From Geosiphon pyriformis (Eukaryota > Glomeromycota > Glomeromycetes > Archaeosporales > Geosiphonaceae): a DNA stretch of 64,000 bases. Within the stretch, counting starts at the first letter, position 1, and each line of letters begins with the position of its first letter. Under the pieces are notes generated by a model that worked only from the letters and a program-made list of their open reading frames with translations, was not told the origin of the DNA and made no database searches. The DNA is taken from assembly GCA_016748015.1 (NCBI GenBank), contig JAAOMT010000566.1:123908-187907 (forward strand), read 5' to 3'. Of the stretch, positions 44,101 through 56,400 are shown one piece after another. Position numbers and translations under genes: made by a program.

Positions 44101-45873
44101 CAGGTTCTGAGATGGTCTCCTTTGAATCCTTTACAGTTTTCTGTTAGGTTGTGTGTTAGCCCTATAAACAATTTTCTGGTAGGCATGGTTAAGATTTTTC
44201 TGTGCAATGAGCTGTCTCTGTCGAATAGCTTACCCAACGCTTTCCGTAATCCTGGTAGTTTTCTTGTGTTCTTTATCTTGGGGAGTTCTTTGTATTTCAA
44301 TTCTGTTTATTCATTGAAGTGATTTGGTGTGGCATTTGGTGATAGATTGTTTGACAAGAAGGGATGTATTATGAGTTGGACAACTTTCCGATGTTGGAAG
44401 AGGCTGGGTCCGAGGGGTCCTGTTCTTTACTGGTTTATGGTTGTGTCTGATTTTTTTTGCAGTACTGGTATCTCGTTGGCCAGTTTTGTGGAGTCTACTT
44501 GTCTTTTTGGAGTGAGCATTTTGGATTCCGAGGAGTTTTCTGCAATTGTTAGTAGGTTGCATAAGGTCTGGTCTAATTCATTTGAGGTTTTTATGGATGG
44601 CTCGTTAAAAAATTTTGGTGGGGCTGATGTTGTCAGTGGTGCAATGGCCTTCTTTTCTGCTATTGATATGAGTATTGGCATTAAGATTCATGGGCTGTTG
44701 TCTTCTACTATGGCCGAGCTGCAAGCCATTACTTTGTCTCTGGAGTGTGTTTCATCTTCTTGTACTGTGGTCGTGCATACTGACAGCCAAGTGGCTATTG
44801 ATGCATGTATTTCTGAGATGTCATTGTCTGTGCCTGATTTCTGCTCCTCTTGTTGGTTAAAGAGACACCAGATTTTTGATTTGGTTCATGAAAAAGATCT
44901 TTTTGTACATTGGGTTAAGGTTAAAGGGCATTCTGGAGTTGTTGGTAATATTAAGGCTGATACTGCTGCTGAGGATGCTGTTTTTTCTCATTTATCTTTG
45001 TCTGTTGGTGTCTGGAAGCGCTTTTTGGTTGCTGAGAATACACCAGTCTCTGACAATACTCATTATTTTGTTCAGGATTTGTATAGATCTGTTTGCCATA
45101 CACGATGGGAGGCAAGATCTGGCCGGAATGTGATTCCTGATGTGCTGATTGAGGCCATGGATTGGGATGCTACTGTTAGGGTGTAACATCCCGATTCACA
45201 TATGCTTGCTGATTTTACTAGTCGGAGATCTTCTTGTCTTTGCACATATCTGATGAAGGCTGTCTACTGACAGCTTTCTGTGGTGGTTAGAAAATGGTTG
45301 TATGATAAATTGTATCCTGGTGTGCTGTGCTTACTATGTCATGAAGTGGAATTACTAGACCATGTTTTCACATGTTCTCATAATGTGGAGGTTTACAAGG
45401 AGGTTTTGGTCACAGCGTCTTTAGACTGGCTATCTGTGGTCAGTCCTCATGGCTCGTCATCCTCTGCTGTTTTGCAATCTCTTGGTTGGTGTTCTTTGGA
45501 TGTTAATTTGTATTCAGTTCTGTGTAAAAAATTTGTGCTGAGAGAGTGGTGTATGGAAGCAGTGAAGATTTTTGATGGTAGAAAGGAGGCTATTAGTGCT
45601 GTGGTTGGTTTTGTTGGGCATTTGGTTGAGCTATATTGTTCTAAAGCCTGGTTGGCAAGATCAGCGTTTAAAGTGAGAATAAAGAAAGCTGGTCTGGTTG
45701 GGGATGACAGTTTGTTTTCTGGTTTGTCTCGTTGCTTGGGTTCTTTGTTGCCTAATAAAGTGGTAAGGATGCTTGGCATTGCTGGCTCTTTTGCTATTAA
45801 TTTCAGTCATTGCAGGTCATATCTTTTCTTCTCTGGTCTGGATGGTAATCCGAGTGTTAATATCAGTATGTAG
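41182..45873 (+). pseudogene. LINE B ORF2: endonuclease-RT-RNase H (12 premature stops)
   Basis: 1563 codons, ATG overlapping the ORF1 stop as ATGA. Endonuclease (41182-42000): FVTETKLK, VLDGDFNE, KTIDYIFVS and FDMNHSTV (family DTDH, so Asp to Asn). RT (42490-43850): KAAGLSSIPNKL, PIALIETARKILSK, GLNQSEVFSPFLWRI, catalytic VFVDNTIWVG (second Asp is Asn, 43495-43497). RNase H (about 44580-45000): FMDGSLKN, TMAELQAI, HTDSQVAID, GNIKADTAA. C-terminal CLLCHEVELLDHVFTC. Stops: 41332, 41560, 42484, 42628, 42778, 42904, 43144, 43438, 43837, 44320, 45184, 45268. Confidence 0.93.
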
Positions 45874-46011
45874 TGTTGTCTTCTCTGGCCTAAGTGGCTA
45901 GCCACATGTAGAAAGTGTGTGAACTGCATTTAGTTTGAGTCTCTTAGTTTGGTTCTATGTACTAGATAGTGGTTGGACTACGCTCATTAAATATTCTTAA
46001 TAAAAAAAAAC
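45874..46011 (+). other. LINE B 3' UTR and tail
   Basis: Same landmarks as the LINE A 3' UTR, ending TTCTTAATAAAAAAAAAC. The A-run abuts the LINE C 3' end in opposite orientation. Confidence 0.85.
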
Positions 46012-46122
46012 AAGTAAGATCCAAACACTACTTAGTGCTATACATTAAAAAAATAATCTAAACTAGACATAAATTATGCACTTTTTATACATAACCAGCC
46101 ACTCAGGCCAATCAGAACAATA

Positions 46123-49100
46123 CTACGCAGCTATATAAACTGAGACTGAGTTACTTATACCTAAAAAAAATAAACAAGATTTGCAGAATTCAAAATGAAC
46201 TCCAAAAGCTTTGGTAATATCAAGCAATTTGATCACACCAACAAAAAACTCTGATGTCAAACCAAAAATTGACATGAAAACCAAACCATTCAACAAAATC
46301 AATCCAGCTTTCTTTATATAGACATGATGTTTAGCATGAACCACCCAAACATTATTCCTAAAGGTGAGACCAAGAAAGTACACAAATTTGACAATCTCTA
46401 AACTGGCAACTTTAGAATCACAGAAGACGGAAACAGCCTTGTGAAACCAATTATTAAAAATAAAACTCTTATAAAAAGCCATAAATATGGAGGAATTAGA
46501 AACACAAGATAACAACAGCTGCAGCACACTTGAAGAGAAGTGAGAGAAACCAGAAAGAGTCTTTCATGAAGCCACATGGGAGTCCAATATTCAATGCCTA
46601 ATAGAATTGTCAATCTCACAAAGAAACATATGATCTAACACTTCCATATTGCCACAATACAAACACAACACACTAGGATAATGTTTGTCATAAAGGCATT
46701 TTTGAATGGCAATAGGCAGCTGATAATGCAAGGCTTTCATAAAATAAATGCACACACTAGCTGAAGATTTGCTGGTAAAACCAGCAGCCATATGCAAATC
46801 AAGATGTCACACCAGTAATAAGCAGAGCCAATCAAAGTAAGTATATTTAGATTCGGTTATTTGGTTCATATTCTTATAAAGCAAATTACCTGTCAAAAAC
46901 TTGGAACCAAAACCAACTTCCCAGTATATATAACAAATGGAACAATAAACATCACATACAAAATATCCAAAATTGCCAGAAACAACACTACTATTAACCA
47001 CTATAAAGCATTTATCCAAGTGAAAAGGAAGATGCCAACCAGAGAGAAAGGCAGCACCAGCAATTATATCAGCATGCTCATTCCCTAAAATGCCAAAGTG
47101 ACTCTTTATCTTGTGTCAACTAACTCTTAAATTCTTACTATAAATGATATTAACAATATGCTAATGCTCAACCCAATACTGATTGTGAAAGTCTGAATAC
47201 ATCAGACTCAATTTTGACTTACAATCATCTAAAGCAGATTGACTATTTGAAAACAAGCAAACAGAGCTAGATAAAAGAACACACTTCAGAGCCAATAAAA
47301 TAGTCTGTAATTCTGCCATAATTAATGACATCATACTTGATACACCAATGTCCAAACCCAAATTAATGTCCTCAAAAAAAGTAGCAATGCCAGCTTTATA
47401 GCCAATTGTGCCCAAATCCTTCAAAAATCTATCCATATATATAGATAAACTACCAAAACCAACTCAAGAGAAATGATTACAAACAGATGCAAAATTACCA
47501 GAGTTAAGAATATTCAAAGAATCAACTCCACTTGAAACCAAAGAATGAGCAGAAAAAAAAGCCACACCATTGACAAACATTGTAGAAATATTGAACTACT
47601 TGGAAACAGGGCCACAAGAATCCAGTCTTTTTTACTGTCTAAAAGTATATCAATCAAAAACAGCACCATGATTATTACAAAGTTGATTTACAAAAGCTAT
47701 ATTATACTGACAGAGAGAAGGGAGAAACTTGAGAAATCTTAACTCACCTAGAACAGCAGACATAGGAATCCCACTGTGACACTAAAAGGAACTGGCCAAA
47801 GAGCCACCTAAGGACAAATTGCAATCAAAAAAAATACAAACTATGTCTGCCAGAAAGTTATTAAAAGCACTAACATAAATACAAACAGAAGAACTTAATG
47901 GATGAACAGGACACCAACACAAAACTTATAAGTCATGAGACCTGTGAGAAAACAAGTGACCCAAGACACTATCAGAGTTCACAAAATTAACAAGAGAAGC
48001 AATCTTACTCTCAGACTAAACTTGTAAAAAAGATTTCAAACCATAAAAGGAAAAGTAATGAATTGTATCACTAGAAAAGTCAAGTAGTAGACCAGATTTA
48101 AGTTTCAAACTCTTACAAATTAGAGCATTCCACTTGTTGTACACACTAACAGAAACAAAGCTGAACTGTGTTCTATAACTGACTATAGGATAGAGAACTG
48201 CTAACACCAAATACAAGAGCTATTTATTCAAGATAGCCTTTCTTAGAACCAGATTGGTAAAAAAATAAACATCTGAATTTGCCTTAGCCAAACTAGGCTT
48301 TCAGAGATCTTCAGTTGAAAGAAAAATACTCAAATACTAATAAAATTCACCCTTTTTGGCAATAAAAATTGGTGAGCCACTGATAGAAAGAGAAGGATTG
48401 CTGACCTTGCTATTGATAGAAATAGCCATTGTCTTGTTATTATTGATTAAAATGTTATTGATCTAAAAAAATTCACCAGCAACATTGAGAATATGTTGGA
48501 TAGCACTCTGACTGCTACCAACCCAAATTGTATCATCGACAAAAGTACTAATAGCAAAAAAGGAAGAAAGTCCAGCCTGAGATTCAGCACAACCACTTCT
48601 AGAAATAAAATAAGAATTCAACCTATACTTATATACACTTTTCTAACACTTGACTTTACACAATAGAGGATCATAAAATATGTGCCACAGAAGAAAAAAA
48701 AATATCTTTTCTTGGTCCAGACCATTATGCACATGATAACTACTCATTAAACCAAAATCTGTCATAACTTAGTTGGTGTGATTTCTATGAATACTACCAA
48801 AAAATCAAATAAACTTGCTGCACATTTTAATCCTGACCAAATACTTCTCAAAATGCTCTCAGCCAACTGAATTGTATGCTTTTCTCATGTCTTGCAAAAC
48901 TAGCCAAAGCTCCCAGTTCTTCTCCAAAGCATTCTCAATAACTGAACCAATTGTGAAAATAAAAAACTGAGTTGTCATACCCTTCAAAACCAAAAAATTG
49001 TCTTTACATAAGACATCAAAAGTGCTGCATGTCAAAGAAATCCTGTCTAAAAAAATCTTGGAAAGGATTTTGTAGACAGTCTCAATAAAAGCAATAGGTT

Positions 49101-50850
49101 GGATGTTTATAAGAACTCCTTCCCACTCATATGATTTTGGAATTATCAAGACTCAAGCTTCCTTCCAAGCACTAAATACTGACTTACAAGACAAACAAAA
49201 GTTCAAAAGCACCAAAAGCATATACAAGACCAATCTGTTGTAATGTTTTTATAGCTTATTTGACACCCTAGAAAGACCAGCAACTTTGCCATTAAACAGA
49301 TTAGAAACCACTCTGAGTAACTTATCAAGACTAACTGAACACATTACATTTAAAAAAACATTATTAAAAATATACTTTAGAGGCCAATATTGATGAGACC
49401 AATCATCAAAAAAATTCTTCACCATATTATGATTCCTGGTCTAGTCCTCCATAATAACATTAATCTTGGCCTTAACTAGATCAGATTCCAGAATCAGTTC
49501 ATCTTTAACTACCAGATGGTCCAAAACCATCTTTTAAAAAAAACATTCTAGCATGTTCCTAATTGTATAATCTTTATCAACTGCAAAATTTTTTATCTGT
49601 CTATCAATAGCTGATCTTATACTTAACTTCTTAGCTTACAAAGACTCAGCAAGCTTAAAAGCATAATATAACTTTCATGTACTGAAAAGAGCCAAGTACA
49701 CATGATCAAAACCCACACCAGAGTTTACAATATCTTGTACAATCAAAGCCTTAACATTGTCCAAAGAATCCCAGTATTTCATAAGAAAAGCAAACCTATT
49801 AACATCTTCCTCACAAAAAGCCTTAACAATTTTCAAGACCAAAAGCTCCAGCTTATAAAATCTAGAAGATTCCTTGGTAAAAATACTATTGAAACTTTTA
49901 AATCAATTCTTCCTAAATATCTTATTAACTAATAGCATCATAATCTTGTAAACTATATTTCATATTGCATCTAAATCCGAGAATTGCATGGAAGTGAAAA
50001 AATTATCAGAGAACATGGTAGTATTGGCTGCCATAGCATCTTTAAACTTGTCTCACTTTGTATCATTAGCACTTTTAAAATCAAACTTTCAGTAATTCTT
50101 ATTTGTCTGCCTGCAAAAAGAGTTTAACTAAGTATTCAGCAAACTGCCCAGACTGACTGACACAGAAACAGCTTGATCATTAATGTTAAAGTAATCACTA
50201 ATATCTATAACATCACAATCTATTATTGCACTAACTAAATTTGACAAAACCAACACATAATCAATTGTTTTTTCCACACCCCTTGAATTTTTTTACATAG
50301 GACTTTTCATGACCAAACTATTTATCAAAGAATTAACCAGCTTCAAACTGATATACTTTTTAAAACTAGCACTTTTTTGCAAACCATTTTTATTGAAATC
50401 ATTACCAAAGATAACAAAAGAAGAATTGTTAACAGTCTTTACAATAAAAGAGTTAATTTTTTCAGCCTATAAAAACCAAACCACAGACAAAGCACCAGCA
50501 TACAGCCCCAAAACTAACACAGAAAGTTTATTTTTGAAAAGCAATCTAATGGATAGGAACAGACCAGGCACCTCAGAAATCTTGTACACATGTTTTGCCA
50601 AAAAAGAGTCCATGATGACCACAACATTGGCACCCAAATATCCAGAATTCAAACCAAAAGTAAATACACAGACATCTTCAAACTTGCCAGCAATCTATGA
50701 ATGGACTTTATTCTTCAATTTAGTCTTAATAATGATCAAAATCAAGTTGTCCATATCCTTATACTAACAAATAACATCTTCTTGCTTGGCAGGAACATTG
50801 ATGCCTCAAACATTGCATGTAGCTATCTTCCAGATCAAACCACTTATTGG
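46123..50850 (-). pseudogene. LINE C ORF2: endonuclease-RT-RNase H
   Basis: Single frame with many stops. Endonuclease: LNSGYLGANVVVIMDSFLAK (50652 downwards), FVIFGNDFNKNG (GDFN now NDFN), YFNINDQAV. RT: PKSYEWEGVLINIQPIAFIE and LVLQDMRKAYNSVG (48859-49149), catalytic TFVDDTIWVG intact (GAT GAT at 48532-48537). RNase H: YMDRFLKDLG (Asp kept, Gly-Ser altered), IMAELQT, LFSNSQSAL (Asp to Asn), GNEHADIIAG. C-terminal CLYCGNMEVLDHMFLC. The ORF2 start codon position reads ATA where LINE B has ATG. Confidence 0.9.
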
Positions 50851-52720
50851 GATGAAAAAGATAACAAAAGACTCAAACCAGCACACAAATAATCTAACTT
50901 TGCCAAAACTGAACCAACAGAAGCCTCAAAAGCCACCAACTTAGATTCCAAACTGCCAACCTTGGTCATCAAAACTTTTGAACTATTCAAACCCAAAGTT
51001 GAAATGTTAAGGGAAGCAGAAAAGGAGAGTAAAAGTACCAACTCAGGACTGTTTACAATCATATTTAAAGCCAAATCCTCTTTGGCAGCAACTATGGTAG
51101 TCAAGACTTTAAAGGAGGGAGATGGAACTTATAGTACCAATTCCATGTTGCTAAACTTGTACACAATACCAGAAACTTGGTCGATTAATAGCTCCAAGAA
51201 TTGTTCCAAAGAAGCCAAATAAGCATTCAAAGATGAGGTGTCAGCTGAAACAAGAAGGGACCACTATTTAAATCTGAGGTGCCAGAAAAAAGGAAACCAG
51301 AACCAGAAGTAAAGCAAAGACTATTAGAAGAACCAGCAAGTGAGACCACTTAGGCCCAAAATTTGCCACCAAAAGCAGCAGAGCAAGATATTGAAACACT
51401 TTTTTTCTCATACAACTTTGCCAACTGAAGATGACATTTATCAGATACAACCTTTTTAAATGTTTTTGAAGACTTAGAAGTAGATGCAACTGGTACATCA
51501 CATTTCAAAACAGAATGACCAAATCTCCCATATTTCTCACACCAAACCAGATCTATCTTTGTCCAAGAAAGTTTAACACTGCCAAGAATTAGCTCTGTGT
51601 GAAAAACAAATTCCAGATTATTATTAGAGTCAAAACCAACTACAGCACAGTAAATTCTATTACCAGTTTCTATAGATCTGTTTATAATACAAGTTTTCTC
51701 ACCAGCCCCTTCCAAAAAAGTTCCAAGATTATGTGCTATTGTACCCATTGACAAAGTAAACAAAAGTGCCCTAAACCAATCCCTAAATGTCCAAATTTCA
51801 TGATCTCTTACAGTTTTGGCTACACACACAAAATCTTTCCCAATTAGGAATGACTATTTTAAGGCCAACAAATTAGCTTGATCTAATTCAGCAAACTTCA
51901 CTACAGTCTTTTGTCACATTCCAACTAATTGAATTTTAATCAACTTAATTTCTTCAAATTTAGATACTGTGGTAACAATTATGTCTTTAGATGTATTCAT
52001 GTGAATTTTTTTAATTACCACAGTCCAATTTGACTTCATTCCTTGTCTCTTAAAATTACTGTTTACATTAATCCCTTTTTCTCTGGCCAATGATGTGGCC
52101 ATTTCTATGCTCTTCTCTGAAGTGAAAGTAGATCTAATGATTTCCTCAAATTTTGAGAGGGTAGTGGCCCCCCCAAAACTATTGATTAATGAAAAATTTT
52201 TTCTAATTAACTGAGTTTTTGCTGTTGCTAATTTCCCTTCTACAGCTAAGAGATTAATATCTAAAGCAAATAACTTTTTAACTGATACTTCCATAGGAGT
52301 TTTAATGATTTTTGGATTAATCCACTTTTTGTCAAGAGAGATAGGCAAGCAAAAAGGAAGAACAATTTTATCATTATCCATATGAAAATTAGAAGAACTA
52401 AGTAGAGAACCAAAAACAGCACCAGTGTTAACTTACTTTATCTTGGGTGTGGTAGCAGCTGAGCCCAAAAGAGATCCACTATTCACACCAGACATGCTAA
52501 CATCCTCATTATTACCAGATAAACTTTTCACATCACAATATACATTATCGCCAGGCCCAGATTTACTTAAAAATATATATCTTTCATTATCAGAGTGTTT
52601 AATATTACCAAAGACAATTTTTTTTTTCTAAGAAAAGAAACCACCAGCAGGATCATAAAAAGCACTCTTAGATGCCTTCTTTTTAGACATAATACTACTT
52701 GTAATAGTCTTCATATTCAT
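50844..52720 (-). pseudogene. LINE C ORF1 protein
   Basis: ATG at 52718-52720 (the frame then runs Asn-Met-Lys-Thr), end TAA next to the ORF2 start. Order as in LINE B: polar N-terminus with a TAG near 52630; FGGATTLSKFEEIIRSTFTS; RRM-like block ending IKLIKIQLVGM followed by TGA where LINE B has Trp; beta-rich block; zinc knuckle CEKYGRFGHSVLKC with the second Cys now Tyr. A one-base shift near 51265 puts the Ser/Leu-rich C-terminal part (50844-51104) in another frame. Confidence 0.88.
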
Positions 52721-52840
52721 GAAAAATGGGTTATTATTAAGTAAAGAAATATTAAAATAAACTAAAAAACAAAAAAACTTCTTTTTATAAAAAATGCACT
52801 TTTTGAAAATTTTTGGAAGAAAGAAAGAAGTTTTTTTTTC

Positions 52841-53364
52841 AATTATTTATAATTACTTTTAATAATTTAGCATTAATTAAAAATCTATTTTAAATATAAA
52901 AAAACTTAATTTTATTAGTTTTTAAAACTTATTAATTTTTATAAATTAATAATAAAAGAATAAAATTAGTTATATTAACTTAAACAAGCAAAAAAAAATC
53001 CAAATAAAATTAATTAGTTTTATAAAAAAATTTATTAATAATACAAATTAAAGTTAAAATATTCAATATACTAAAAAAAAATTTATTTATAATTATATAC
53101 AACATAATAAATAAAGATTTAAAAAATTTAATTTATTATTATTGTAATTATTGTGTTAAAAAAATATAATTATTCAGAAAAACATAATAAATAAAATAAA
53201 ATCATGTCTTACTTATAAAAAAAATAAAAAAATATCAATATTAATTGTTTATCAAAATAAAATATATATAAAAATTAGTAAACAACTATCATAAAAACAA
53301 TAAATAATTATTTTTACAAAAATTTTAACTAATACTTAAAAATTTTTTTATTTATTTTGGTTTA
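52841..53364. other. AT-rich spacer between LINE C and LINE D
   Basis: Dominated by A/T with no recognisable coding block. It separates the 5' end of LINE C from the 3' end of LINE D. Probably an older decayed insertion; nothing proves it. Confidence 0.4.
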
Positions 53365-53479
53365 ATGAGTGTGGTCCAATTGCCATTTAGAAAATATGTG
53401 ATTTATATACATTATAAAGCCAAATGCAATTCATGTGCTTATGACATATGACCAGCCACTTGGGCCAACCCAAGTTACA

Positions 53480-56400
53480 CTACAAATTAGCCACCACTAA
53501 TACCATATCTTCCAAACCTGAAAAAATCAGACAACTAGTACACAAACCAGAATACACCTTTTTGGTCTCATTTATATTAAGCAATCTAACAACTCCACTA
53601 CTCAATCTATCTCTAACATTATCAGCTAAAAGTAATGTACTGCCATTGGCAACTATGTGACTTGCCTTCTCCATAGATGATTGGTGGTTAGACCTTTTAT
53701 GCTATATTACAGATCTGTGGGCTGAGGCCAGATTCTTAATAAAATCAATTACCATTACACCAGCCACATCAGAACAACCAAGAACATCCAAAGTCTTACA
53801 ATACCAATCACTTGGTATAAAGCCTTTAGCCAACATGGAGTAAAAACCAACATTACTTATGCAAAAGGATAAGTTTCATACCACCACAGAAAGTGAGACA
53901 ATGACATTAGACAGTGACAACCACCTCATGCAAAATCTAGACAAAATCTTATTATGAGCTAACATATTAGAGAAACACACAAAAGAATAATTAGATATGT
54001 CAATCATATCACAAAACAGATACTTGACACTAAGGTAAAAAATGTCATATACACACTTGCAGACCACTACAAGCAAACAGCCATGCAATGACTTCATAAA
54101 ATATGTTCTCAAAGCTGCCAACTAACAGCTTGTGTAGCCAGTAGCCATGTGATTATCAAGATGCCAGACCACAAAAGTTCTCTCCCAATCCACTGTATTG
54201 ACACTACAAATATTATTGATTTTGGCTTCAAACTCATTTTCCTAATTCATTCGATATAATATTTGGAAGAAATTTCTGACATAATATTGAACATTACAAG
54301 ATAACACCAGATTACCTGATTTCAAAAAAAACTTATTGACACAAGTAGAAAACATGGCATCATAACAGCAAGCATCTGAGACAATATTATCAGTGCATAC
54401 ATTTCTCAAGACACCAAAATGGTCTTTGACTTTAAGTCAGAACACAGCAAGTGATTTCCTTTTAAAAAAGTTGACAATCTGTCTACACTCCATCCATAGA
54501 TTCTTCCTGAAATCTGAATGAGCCAAAAGCAATTCATTAAAACAAGCAGAAAGAGCAGTCTGGCTATCAAAGTGGACAAAAACACTACTACTTAAAGAGA
54601 CACAAGCGAGCATGAGAGCTATGGCTTTGAGTTTAGCTAAAGTAGAGGACATAACACCCTAAACTCTTGCACCAACACCAAGGCCAAAATTTGGGAAGAA
54701 TGCAGTGGTCCTGGCAATAACAGAACAAGAACCAAAATGTTTTACAGAACTGTTTATATACACATCAAATAAAACCAGACCAGAATTCAAAAAAATAGTT
54801 TTAGCCTTACTGATTGTGTTAGTAACAACAGAATTCACCAGATGGTCAACAGACATACATGGCTCAACATCAACAGCTAGCAAGTGAATGCCCAAAAAGC
54901 AAATAACCAAGTCGAACCAAACTGGAACAGGGCCATGTGGATCCAAATGTTTCTAATGCTTGAAGCATTTTTAATTAAAGCACTCACCCTTTTTGTTTAA
55001 CAGTTGATCAATGAAAGCAACTCCATAGTGCTTCAGTGAATGGACTACTCTGAAAAATACACCATCCCCAAGAATTTCAAAGATTGGCATACTAGCAAAG
55101 TGATGAAAAGCTGTTAGCAGAGCAGAAAAAAACAGTCCACAAAATGAAAAAATCTTTACTATCCCAGCTAAAAAATTATTCTTAGGATTGACTTATAATC
55201 TGATAGAATGGCAAAACAAATAAACAGGTAACCAGCTGGCAACTCTCAAATCCAAACTCCAATAAATGAAAAGCTGCCCCAAAATATCTGGAGCATTTGC
55301 AAAATTAATAATGGAGGATGACTTACTCTCAAATTGTATCTGGGCAAATGTTTTGATGCCATAAAAAAAAGGATGTAACAATACAATTGTGAGAAAATCA
55401 TGAAGGAAATGTGCCTTAAATTTTAAGTTCTTTCTAATTATAGCATCTCACCTAAAGCAAACAGTGCTAAGAATAAAACTAAATTGAGTCTTGTAGCTAA
55501 TAATAAGTTGCAAAACAGACAATACCAGATAACAGAATTGTTTATCAGAGATAGCTTTGCACAAAACCACGTTCAAAAAAAGTGTACATCTGAATGCATT
55601 TTTAGTAAACTCAGCTTGGAAAGCTTTTTTGTTGATAAAAAAATGTCCAAATATCAATAAGATTTACTTTTTCTGGCCACAGCAATTGGTATACTATTAA
55701 TGGACAATAAAACGTCCTTAACTTTTTGATTAATAGGAATAGCAACAGTCTTTTCTGTGTTTATAGAAATATTATTAAGAGCAAAGAACTTACTTGCAAT
55801 GTTTAAAATATATTGGGTGACAGTTTGACTACTGCTTATCCAGATCGTGTTATCTATGAAAGCCCCAGTGGCAAAGAAAAATATTATCTCTACTTGTAAT
55901 TTTACTCTGTCTGACTTAGCAACAAATTTCAAGTCAATTCTGTATTCACACAAGTGTTTGTGTCTTTTGATTTCACACAAAAGAGAATTATAAAAGATTC
56001 TTCAAAAAAGTAGAAAAAACACTTCATCTTGGTCAAGTCTATTCTGCACCTTATAACCATCAGAAAAGCCAAAATCTGTTATAACTTTATTGGTTCTGTT
56101 CAAATAAATATTCTCAAAAAATCTAATAAATCTATCACACATTTTAATGTGCTTCAAACTAAACTTTAGATGAAACCATCCCACAAAGTTGTAAGTCTTT
56201 TGCATGTTCTACAATACCAGCCAAAGTTTCTTTTCCTTTTCTAAGGCATCTTTTATAATTGAACCAATGACAAACACAGGTAACTGAGTTGAAGTACCTC
56301 TTAAAACTAAGAAATTGTTACCTCTAAGAACATTAAATACACTGCAAGCCAAAGATATGCAGTCAGACAAAATCTTCAATAAAATTTTATGAGCAGTTTC

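Larger units (their letters stand above)
39116..46011 (+). mobile_element. LINE B: near full-length LINE, no frameshift
   Basis: 5' leader (39116-39310, pyrimidine-rich, C-containing), ORF1 (39311-41185), ORF2 (41182-45873), 3' UTR (45874-46011) and a short A-run. Both ORFs stay in one frame end to end; 15 premature stops are the only coding breaks. Least decayed LINE in the window. The family resembles the abundant LINEs of Rhizophagus as I remember them; not checked by search. Confidence 0.95.
46012..52840 (-). mobile_element. LINE C: near full-length LINE, minus strand
   Basis: Tail-to-tail with LINE B. 3' UTR at 46012-46122 (minus strand: TGATTGGCCTGAGTGGCTGG...). ORF2 46123-50850 all in one minus frame; ORF1 50844-52720 with one frameshift near 51265; A-rich 5' leader to about 52840. 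More decayed than LINE B, but its RT catalytic box is intact. Confidence 0.93.

Noticed and set aside
38856-46030. Target-site duplications for LINEs A, B and C
   Set aside because: The flanks are so AT-rich that short matches occur by chance; I could not support any for these copies.
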